From: an uncultured Bacteroidales bacterium
Lineage (GTDB): Bacteria > Bacteroidota > Bacteroidia > Bacteroidales > P3
Assembly (NCBI GenBank): GCA_947177845.1
Contig: CAMWVZ010000034.1
Coordinates: 1 to 8,645 of the forward strand
DNA length: 8,645 nucleotides
Reading direction: 5' to 3'
A program made the translations under genes and the position numbers. The notes under the pieces were generated by a model. The model was given only the letters and a program-made list of their open reading frames with translations. It ran no database searches and was not told the DNA's origin. This document shows, one piece after another, positions 1 through 5,364 of this stretch (positions within the stretch are counted from its first letter, which is position 1; every line of letters begins with the position of its first letter).

Positions 1-1
1 C

Positions 2-733
2 GTGGGCGTGGGCTACGACTTTTATTTTCTGCCGTATATGGGCATCGGAAGCGGGGTGGAGTTCTCTTTCCTGCGGTCTTCGTATCGCGTGGAAGAGCGG
101 AACTATTCCATGTCCGCACAGTTTGACGACGACCCCATGCACGGAGGCAGCGGGGGTGTGGGCGCGCCGTTCACGTTCTTGGTGCAGATGCGCAACGAAC
201 AGACGGAGCAACGCGCCACCTACCTCAATATCCCGCTGATGCTGCGTTTCCGCGTCAAATGGTTCTCCTTCGGGGCGGGCGTGAAGGCGGGCTTTCCGCT
301 TTCGGGAACCTACAACCGCTTTATGGGCGAATTGAAAACGGAGGGCAAATACGGAATGCTTGCGGCCGAGACCTTGGAGAATATGCCCAATCACGGTTTT
401 GTGGACGAAAAGGCAACGTATGGAAACGGCAAGCTGTCGCTGCGCACGGACTGGGCGGTGAGCGTGGACTTCGGCATCACGCTGCGGCCCGAGGGTTCGG
501 GCAAGGGCAAAGGCGGGCGTGTGCCTTTCCTCGAGGCGGGCATCTTTGCCGACTACGGCCTGCGGAACATAAACAAGGGTGGGGCGGAACCGGTCTATCC
601 GATAACCTACGACGCTTCGGTTTCGGGCTGCTTGCGTCAGAACAGCGGTTTGGTAACGGCCTCGGGAACACCGCTTTCCCTGCACAGTCTCTCGGTGGGC
701 GTGCGTATCGCCGTGGGGTTGAGCTGGCGGTAA
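2..733 (+). CDS. Outer-membrane beta-barrel protein, 3' part (5' end cut by window)
   Basis: The reading frame is open from the left edge to TAA at 731-733, leaving 243 residues with no signal peptide, so the true start lies upstream. The protein alternates hydrophobic and polar residues in short strands, each ending in aromatics or glycine (YDFYFLPYMGIGSG near the start, LNIPLMLRF and WFSFGAGVKAGFPLSG in the middle, FLEAGIFADYGL and SLSVGVRIAVGLSW at the end). This is the pattern of the small 'outer membrane beta-barrel' (OMP_b-brl-type) proteins of Bacteroidetes. 'YLNIPLML' followed by 'GxKxGFPLSG' is a familiar feature of that group as I recall it. Polar, Gly-rich insertions around residues 40-55 and 165-172 would be loops or turns. 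It ends in Arg, not the terminal Phe common in proteobacterial barrels. Substrate and role are unknown: a porin-like channel or a structural barrel are both possible. Fold confidence is moderate; specific function cannot be assigned. Confidence 0.75.
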   Translation: MGVGYDFYFLPYMGIGSGVEFSFLRSSYRVEERNYSMSAQFDDDPMHGGSGGVGAPFTFLVQMRNEQTEQRATYLNIPLMLRFRVKWFSFGAGVKAGFPLSGTYNRFMGELKTEGKYGMLAAETLENMPNHGFVDEKATYGNGKLSLRTDWAVSVDFGITLRPEGSGKGKGGRVPFLEAGIFADYGLRNINKGGAEPVYPITYDASVSGCLRQNSGLVTASGTPLSLHSLSVGVRIAVGLSWR

Positions 734-763
734 AAAGACGGTGAAAAGAATTTTCTCACAAAA

Positions 764-794
764 CTTGTTGATAACGAAAAAAGAAGTATCTTTG
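764..794 (+). promoter_or_regulatory. Bacteroidetes-type promoter for the small lipoprotein gene
   Basis: A TATCTTTG box at 787-794 matches the Bacteroidetes -7 consensus TAnnTTTG exactly. A CTTG at 764-767 lies 19 nt upstream, the usual distance for the -33 TTTG element (3 of 4 matches). A second TTG at 768-770 is an alternative with a 16-nt spacer. Transcription would start near 800 and give a leader of about 90 nt before the ATG at 891. The site is in the gap after the barrel gene, correctly oriented for the lipoprotein gene. Assignment is by consensus match only. Confidence 0.7.
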
Positions 795-809
795 CGCCCG
801 TTTTCTATT

Positions 810-841
810 CCGAAGAACGGTAAAATGCTTTTCGGATTTTT
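810..841 (+). promoter_or_regulatory. Possible leader hairpin followed by a T-run
   Basis: CCGAAGA at 810-816 can pair with TTTTCGG at 829-835 (seven pairs including one G-T), with a 12-nt loop. It is followed by A and five T (837-841). It falls between the inferred start of transcription and the lipoprotein ATG, so it could be a weak attenuator or an mRNA-stabilising stem. The stem is short and the loop large, so it may be chance. Confidence 0.2.
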
Positions 842-890
842 GAAAATGCAATAAAAACAATTAGATAAACCTTACAAAAAACAAACCACC

Positions 891-1076
891 ATGAAAAAGA
901 TCATCCTTTTGAGCGCTCTGGTTTCGTTCGCTTTCGTAGGTTGCAAATGCAACAAGACTGCCGAAGCCTGCGCCAACGAAGAAGTTATTGAAGTAGTAGA
1001 AGAAGGCGAAGGCGTTGTAGCCGACACCGAAGTGGTAGAAGCCGCTGAAGTTCCCGCCGAAGTTCCCGCTGAATAA
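891..1076 (+). CDS. Small acidic lipoprotein, 61 aa, unknown function
   Basis: The protein begins with a classic lipoprotein signal: MKK, a hydrophobic stretch (residues 4-16), then the lipobox FVGC with Cys18 as the lipidated residue. The mature part is only 44 residues. It has two further cysteines (Cys20, Cys27) and then becomes almost entirely Glu, Val and Ala, with 12 Glu in all and a tandem AEVP-AEVP-AE tail. No domain is recognisable. Positions right after Cys18 (K, C, N, K) lack the acidic run that marks surface-exposed Bacteroidetes lipoproteins, so the periplasmic side of a membrane is somewhat more likely (inference). The codons are richer in GAA, GTA and GTT than those of neighbours, which favour GAG and GTG; this may reflect high expression. 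It has its own promoter upstream and a strong terminator just downstream. The ATG at 891 follows an A-rich leader, as is usual in this phylum. Confidence 0.8.
   Translation: MKKIILLSALVSFAFVGCKCNKTAEACANEEVIEVVEEGEGVVADTEVVEAAEVPAEVPAE
1044..1073 (+). repeat. 12-bp tandem repeat coding for AEVP units
   Basis: Two 12-bp units, GCTGAAGTTCCC at 1044-1055 and GCCGAAGTTCCC at 1056-1067, differ at one third-codon position. They are followed by a half unit, GCTGAA (1068-1073), immediately before the stop. They encode AEVP-AEVP-AE at the C-terminus of the small lipoprotein. The unit length is a multiple of three, so copy changes would keep the frame. Confidence 0.75.
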
Positions 1077-1096
1077 TTTTGGTAAGGACGCAAAGG

Positions 1097-1130
1097 AAAG
1101 GGGCTGCACGTTGTGCAGCCCCTTTTTTTT
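1097..1130 (+). terminator. Strong intrinsic (Rho-independent) terminator
   Basis: GGGGCTGCAC at 1100-1109 pairs perfectly with GTGCAGCCCC at 1113-1122 across a 3-nt GTT loop. AAA at 1097-1099 can extend the stem with TTT at 1123-1125, and eight T (1123-1130) follow. It sits 21 nt after the lipoprotein stop and 4 nt before the next promoter, so it separates the lipoprotein transcript from the rpoZ operon. The reverse orientation lacks a good T-run. Confidence 0.93.
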
Positions 1131-1134
1131 ACGG

Positions 1135-1165
1135 TTGTCTTTACACTCAATTTTTCGTATTTTTG
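1135..1165 (+). promoter_or_regulatory. Bacteroidetes-type promoter for the rpoZ-coaBC-recN-aroE run
   Basis: TTG at 1135-1137 is followed after 20 nt by TATTTTTG at 1158-1165, a full match to the Bacteroidetes TAnnTTTG element at the expected spacing. It begins directly after the terminator T-run and lies 33 nt before the rpoZ ATG. Transcription would start near 1172, giving a leader of under 30 nt. No other promoter of this form was seen in the five-gene run that follows, so this is probably its main promoter. Confidence 0.7.
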
Positions 1166-1198
1166 CGTGCCTTAACACGCGCAATAATAAAAAGCACT

Positions 1199-1546
1199 AT
1201 GGATTTTAAGAAGATTAAATCGGCCCACGAAGCGATTACCCGCGACATGAACGAGTTTGACAAGCAGACGGGCAACCTCTACGAAACGGTGGTGGACCTT
1301 TCCAAACGCGCCAATCAGATTTCCTCGACCTTGCGTCAGGAGTTGGTGAACAAAATCTCCGAATTTTCGGCGCAGCAACAGGCGGCGGTGGCCGACGGGG
1401 TGGACGAAATCTACGAAAACCGCGAACAGATAGAACTGGCCCGCTACTACGAGCAACTGCCCAAGGCTACCTTGATTGCCACGCAGGAACTGCTCAATGG
1501 CACGCTTTGCTTCAAGCGTCCCGAAAAAGAAGAATCCGACCTTTAG
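1199..1546 (+). CDS. rpoZ: DNA-directed RNA polymerase omega subunit (Bacteroidetes type)
   Basis: This 115-residue protein is the small omega subunit (Rpb6-like family), which helps assemble and stabilise RNA polymerase by holding the beta' subunit. Diagnostic segments are TRDM (14-17), TGNLYETV (24-31), KRANQIS (36-42), ENREQIELARYYE (73-85) and LPKATLIATQEL (87-98). As I recall, this order is typical of the Bacteroidetes omega, whose C-terminal half diverges from the proteobacterial one. The frame runs open further upstream to 1079, but that part crosses the terminator and promoter, so ATG 1199 is the start. It is the first gene after the promoter at 1135-1165. The coaBC ATG follows its TAG by 9 nt. 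Identity rests on remembered family motifs, with no alignment run. Confidence 0.9.
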   Translation: MDFKKIKSAHEAITRDMNEFDKQTGNLYETVVDLSKRANQISSTLRQELVNKISEFSAQQQAAVADGVDEIYENREQIELARYYEQLPKATLIATQELLNGTLCFKRPEKEESDL

Positions 1547-1555
1547 TCTTTCGTG

Positions 1556-2773
1556 ATGTTGTTGAAAGGCAAACGCATCCTTCTGGGGCTTTGCGGCGGG
1601 ATTGCCGCCTATAAGTCCTTGTCGCTCATACGTCTGCTCAAAAAGGAAGGGGCGGAAGTGCGGTGCGTCTGCACCCCCGCCGCCTTGAAGTTCATCACGC
1701 CTCTGAGCGTGGAGACCCTTTCGCAGAACAGGCTATACAGCGATATGTTTGCCCGCGAGAACGAATTTTCCACCGCCCACATCAGCTATGCCGAGTGGGC
1801 GGATTTTTTACTTGTGGCGCCCGCCACGGCCAACACCTTGGCCAAATTCGCCCACGGTATCGCCGACAACGCCCTCACCACGCTCTTCAACGCCTACGGC
1901 AAGAAGACGCTGGTGGTGCCAGCCATGAACAGCGGCATGTACCGTCATCCCGCCACTCAAGAGAACCTGAACAAGCTGCGGGCGTGGGGCGTGGCGGTGA
2001 TGCCTCCCGCAAGCGGTTTTCTGGCTTGCGGCACGCAAGGCGAGGGCAGAATGCCCGAGCCTGAAGAAATCCTGCGCCACTTTCTGAAGGTATTTTTCGA
2101 AAGCGGTTTTGAAGAGAGCACGCTCAACGGAAAACACGTGCTTCTGACGGCGGGGCCCACGCAGGAGGCCTTGGATCCCGTCCGCTTCCTTTCCAACCCC
2201 TCCACGGGGCTCATGGGCTGCTGCATCGCCGACGAACTGCAAAGACGGGGCGCCAAGGTGCATTTGGTCTGCGGCCCTATGTCCGTCCGTCCCAAGGCCG
2301 AGCCTTTCGAAACTATCCGAGTTTCTTCGGCCATGCAGATGTACGGGGCCTGCATGGAAATATGGCCGAAAGCCGATATAGGCATCCTTTCGGCGGCCGT
2401 GGCCGACTACACACCCGAAACCACCTCGCCTCAGAAAATCAAGAAAACGGATGCCGACCTGAACCTCAAGCTCATACGCACCCACGACATCCTCAAGGAA
2501 TTGGGGCAGCACAAACGCCCCCACCAATACTTGGCGGGCTTCGCCCTCGAAACCGAGAACGAAATTGCCCACGCCCAAGCCAAACTCAAGGCCAAGAACG
2601 CCGACCTTATCGTGCTCAACAGCCTCCGCGACGCCGGAGCGGGCTTCGGCACGCCCACCAACCGCGTCTGCCTGCTCGACCGCAACGGCGACATCGCCCC
2701 GCAGGAACTGCAAGGCAAGGAGGAGGTGGCCGCCCGCATCGCCGACTACATCGAAACGAAACTGACGAAATGA
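1556..2773 (+). CDS. coaBC: Bifunctional phosphopantothenoylcysteine decarboxylase / phosphopantothenate-cysteine ligase
   Basis: This cytoplasmic two-domain enzyme makes 4'-phosphopantetheine for coenzyme A. The ligase half joins cysteine to 4'-phosphopantothenate using CTP, and the FMN-dependent decarboxylase half removes CO2. The 405 residues match the usual length of about 400. Decarboxylase half (about 1-180): GGIAAYK (14-20), His75 in HISYAEWAD, PAMN ending at Asn125, and Cys158 in LACGTQGEGR. These fall at the same numbers as E. coli catalytic H75, N125 and C158. Ligase half (from about 192): TAGPTQEALDPVRFLSN, AAVAD (280-284) and KIKK (294-297), the last holding the lysine required for the second half-reaction in E. 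coli. The usual SSGKMG motif reads STGLMG here (Leu219). I chose ATG 1556; GTG 1553 just before it is a possible alternative. The 3' end overlaps the next start by 4 nt (ATGA). Confidence 0.97.
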   Translation: MLLKGKRILLGLCGGIAAYKSLSLIRLLKKEGAEVRCVCTPAALKFITPLSVETLSQNRLYSDMFARENEFSTAHISYAEWADFLLVAPATANTLAKFAHGIADNALTTLFNAYGKKTLVVPAMNSGMYRHPATQENLNKLRAWGVAVMPPASGFLACGTQGEGRMPEPEEILRHFLKVFFESGFEESTLNGKHVLLTAGPTQEALDPVRFLSNPSTGLMGCCIADELQRRGAKVHLVCGPMSVRPKAEPFETIRVSSAMQMYGACMEIWPKADIGILSAAVADYTPETTSPQKIKKTDADLNLKLIRTHDILKELGQHKRPHQYLAGFALETENEIAHAQAKLKAKNADLIVLNSLRDAGAGFGTPTNRVCLLDRNGDIAPQELQGKEEVAARIADYIETKLTK

Positions 2774-3690
2774 AAAGAATCACAGCCCTGCTCAGCCTCG
2801 CTTTCCTTTTCGCCCTCACACCTTTCGGCAAGGCGCAGGAATTGGACTGCAAAGTCAACATCGTCACCACCAAGGTAACTTCCGGAGACAAAAGCGTTTT
2901 CGAGACCCTCTCCACCGTACTCAACCAATTCATGAACGGCCGCCGCTGGACCAACCTCAATTTCCGTCCGCAGGAGAAGATTCCCTGCTCCATGACGATA
3001 GACGTGCAGGAATACAACAGCGGCAACGGGCAGGTGAAAGCCTATCTTACCGTGCAGTTGCGCCGTCCCGTCTTCAAATCCACCTATACGAGCCTGCTGC
3101 TGAACACCGTAGACAAGGATTTTTCGTTCACCTACGTCAAGAACGACCCTATTGAATTCAGCGACAACAGCATAGGAAGCAATCTCACGGCCACGCTGGC
3201 GTTCTATGCCTATCTGATGCTGGGCAACTATTTCGACTCTTTCGCGCCCCGGGGCGGTTCGGTCTTCTACGAAAAGGCCAACAATATCGTGTTGCAGGCG
3301 CAGGGGATGTCCGATCAGGGCTGGCGCTCGTCGGAACGCAACGAGCGCAACCGCTATTGGATTTCGGAATGCTACAACAATTCCAACTATCAGGCCATTC
3401 ACGAGGTGCTCTACCGCTACTTCCGCCTGGGCATGGACATGATGTACGACGACCCTGCCACGGCGCGGGTCAATATCATAGAGGCGCTTTCCCAGTTGGA
3501 CGACCTCAAACGCAAGCGTCCCAATCTGCCTTGCATACAGTTGTTTATGGAGTCGCGCGCCGACGAGCTCGTCAATATCTTCCAGCCGGCCGAACAGGCC
3601 GAGCGGCAGAAAGCCTTCGATTTGTTGGTGAGCATAGATGCGGCCAACGTGAACACCTACAAGAAGATTTTGAGCAACAACGCCCGCTGA
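2770..3690 (+). CDS. DUF4835 family secreted protein
   Basis: This 306-residue protein matches my memory of DUF4835, a Bacteroidetes family of about 300 residues with no established function. Residues 1-22 form a signal peptide (MKR, hydrophobic core, GKA), with cleavage probably before QELDC. The mature protein then reads in family order: ELDCKVNI, RRWTNLNFRPQEKIPCSM (residues 58-75), YTSLLLNT, SNLTATLAFYAYLMLG, YFDSFAPRGGS, RNRYW and DELVNIF. Cys27 and Cys73 are both exported and could form a disulfide (inference). No lipobox or long membrane helix is present beyond the signal, so a periplasmic location is likely. Its ATG overlaps the coaBC stop as ATGA (2770-2773), which predicts translational coupling; an earlier in-frame start would lie inside coaBC and lack a signal peptide. 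recN follows after 7 nt. Confidence 0.9.
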   Translation: MKRITALLSLAFLFALTPFGKAQELDCKVNIVTTKVTSGDKSVFETLSTVLNQFMNGRRWTNLNFRPQEKIPCSMTIDVQEYNSGNGQVKAYLTVQLRRPVFKSTYTSLLLNTVDKDFSFTYVKNDPIEFSDNSIGSNLTATLAFYAYLMLGNYFDSFAPRGGSVFYEKANNIVLQAQGMSDQGWRSSERNERNRYWISECYNNSNYQAIHEVLYRYFRLGMDMMYDDPATARVNIIEALSQLDDLKRKRPNLPCIQLFMESRADELVNIFQPAEQAERQKAFDLLVSIDAANVNTYKKILSNNAR

Positions 3691-3697
3691 TTTTCCT

Positions 3698-5356
3698 ATG
3701 TTAAAGAAACTGCGCATACAAAACTACGCCCTCATCCGTCATCTCGACATGGATTTCGACAAGGGTTTCTGCGTGATTACGGGAGAGACGGGCGCGGGTA
3801 AATCCATTCTGCTGGGGGCGTTGGGACTGGTGCTGGGGCAGAGGGCCGATTCGGGCATTCTCTTCGACAAGACGGGCAAATGCGTCATCGAGGCCGAATT
3901 CGATTTGCAGGGCGCCGATTTGCAGGAGTTTTTCGCGCGTCACGATTTGGACGAGAACGGCGACGATTTGATTTTGAGGCGCGAAGTGCTGCCGGCGGGC
4001 AAGTCGCGCGCCTTCGTCAACGATACGCCCGTTACCTTGCCGGTTCTCAAGGAATTGGCTTCCAACCTCATAGACATACATTCCCAGCACGAGACGCTGG
4101 CGCTCAACCTCGCTTCGTTTCAGTTGAAGCTGATAGACAGTTATCTGCCCGACAAAACCCTGCTGCAAGACTACAAGGAGCGTTTCAAGCGCTATCAGGC
4201 TTGCGTGAAGGAGTTGACCCAACGGCAGGCCGAGCGGGAACAGGCTCGTAAGGAATACGACTACAATCAGTTCCTTTTCTCGGAATTGGAGGCCTTGCAG
4301 CTGAAGCCCAACGAGCAGAAGCAAATGGAAGAGGAGTTGGAAATTCTCTCTCACGCCGAGAGTTTGCAGGAAGTGTTTTCTTCGGGGCTGGCGCGTCTGG
4401 AGGGCGATGAATACGGGGTGATGAACACGCTTTCTTCCTTGCTCAAAGACTTGAAACGCGCCGCCGCCCATCATAATGCCCTCGCCGCCGACCTGCCGCG
4501 CTGGGAGTCGTTGCTTATCGAACTCGACGATTTGCGCAAGGATTTGGAAACGTGGAGCGGGGAAGTGGAGAGCGACCCGCGCAAGAAACTCGGCTACGAA
4601 GAGCGTCTGGACGCGATATACCGCTTGGAGAAGAAACACGGCGTGGAAGATGTGCAGGATTTGATTGATTTGCAGAACAAACTGCAAGGACAACTCAACC
4701 TTTCCGAAAACGCCGAGGAGGAAATTTCCCGTCTCGAAGAGGCTGTGAGAAAGGAAACGGAGGCTTTGACCCTACTGTCCTCCCGTCTCACCGCCGCGCG
4801 GAAAGCCTCCGCCCAAACCCTCCGCGAAGCCATTTTGGCCTCGTTGGCGGAGTTGGGCATGGAACAGGCGCGTTTGGAAATTGCCTTTACGCCTTTGGAA
4901 AGTTTTGGAAACGAGGGTTGTGACCGTGTGGCCTTCCTCTTTTCGGCCAACATCGGCGCACCCTTGCAGGAAATGGCGAAGGTGGCTTCGGGGGGCGAAC
5001 TGTCGCGCGTGATGCTGGCCGTGAAATCGGTCATCCACCAAGGCAGTCTGCTGGGTACCTTGATTTTGGACGAAATCGACACGGGCGTATCGGGCAAAAT
5101 CGCGGCCAAGGTGGCGCGTATGATGAAGAATCTGAGCCGCTACATGCAGGTGGTGGCCATTACGCACCTGCCGCAGATTGCCGCGGCCGCCGACGTGCAC
5201 TACCGCGTCTACAAGACCCTCGAAAACGGGGCGGCGGTGTCGAACATGAGCCGTTTGAGCGCAGAGGAACATATTGAGAGTGTGGCATCCATGTTGAGCA
5301 ACGGGCCTGTCACCCCCGTGGCGCTCCAAGCCGCCCGCGAACTGGTAGAGGGATAG
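3698..5356 (+). CDS. recN: DNA repair ATPase RecN (SMC-like)
   Basis: RecN is a cytoplasmic SMC-family ATPase that acts early at DNA double-strand breaks, holding ends or sister DNA for RecA-dependent repair. The 552 residues match the family length of about 550. The N-terminus reads LKKLRIQNYALI, typical of RecN, followed by Walker A GETGAGKS (29-36). The middle (about 145-385) is rich in Glu, Lys, Leu and Gln with a heptad-like pattern and is the expected coiled coil. The C-terminal half-site has the ABC signature ASGGELSRVMLAVK (from 430), Walker B LILDEIDTGVSG (Asp458, Glu459) and ITHLPQIAA. All catalytic motifs are intact. ATG 3698 lies 7 nt after the DUF4835 stop, and the next gene starts 8 nt after this stop. 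No LexA-type operator was recognised, consistent with expression from the upstream promoter. Confidence 0.97.
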   Translation: MLKKLRIQNYALIRHLDMDFDKGFCVITGETGAGKSILLGALGLVLGQRADSGILFDKTGKCVIEAEFDLQGADLQEFFARHDLDENGDDLILRREVLPAGKSRAFVNDTPVTLPVLKELASNLIDIHSQHETLALNLASFQLKLIDSYLPDKTLLQDYKERFKRYQACVKELTQRQAEREQARKEYDYNQFLFSELEALQLKPNEQKQMEEELEILSHAESLQEVFSSGLARLEGDEYGVMNTLSSLLKDLKRAAAHHNALAADLPRWESLLIELDDLRKDLETWSGEVESDPRKKLGYEERLDAIYRLEKKHGVEDVQDLIDLQNKLQGQLNLSENAEEEISRLEEAVRKETEALTLLSSRLTAARKASAQTLREAILASLAELGMEQARLEIAFTPLESFGNEGCDRVAFLFSANIGAPLQEMAKVASGGELSRVMLAVKSVIHQGSLLGTLILDEIDTGVSGKIAAKVARMMKNLSRYMQVVAITHLPQIAAAADVHYRVYKTLENGAAVSNMSRLSAEEHIESVASMLSNGPVTPVALQAARELVEG

Positions 5357-5360
5357 GAGG
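5355..5360 (+). promoter_or_regulatory. Shine-Dalgarno-like AGGAGG before the TPR-AroE gene
   Basis: AGGAGG at 5355-5360 overlaps the recN TAG stop and lies 4 nt before ATG 5365. It is the full anti-SD complement, whereas the other genes here have only A-rich or unremarkable leaders, as is usual for Bacteroidetes. It supports ATG 5365 over the in-frame ATG at 5389. The spacing is slightly short of the classical optimum. Confidence 0.45.
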
Positions 5361-5364
5361 GAAG

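Noticed and set aside
741..759. Inverted repeat GTGAaAAA/TTTcTCAC just after the barrel gene as a terminator
   Set aside because: It is AT-rich, has a mismatch, a tiny loop and no following T-run, so it is unlikely to terminate transcription well.
835..842. GATTTTTG as a second -7 promoter box
   Set aside because: The first base of TAnnTTTG does not match and no TTG lies 19-21 nt upstream.
861..1184. Minus-strand open frames opposite the lipoprotein gene
   Set aside because: They cover the promoter, leader and terminator, and translate to low-complexity Phe/Gly or Ser/Thr sequence that mirrors the repetitive sense codons.
1079..1198. Upstream in-frame extension of rpoZ
   Set aside because: It would translate through the intrinsic terminator and the promoter, and its sequence resembles no omega subunit. 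ATG 1199 fits the family.
1808..4693. Long minus-strand open frames opposite coaBC (1808-2713), DUF4835 (2746-3717) and recN (3701-4693)
   Set aside because: All three are in the codon-aligned antisense frame of well-identified genes and have the same cause: scarcity of TTA, CTA and TCA codons. None has a convincing domain.
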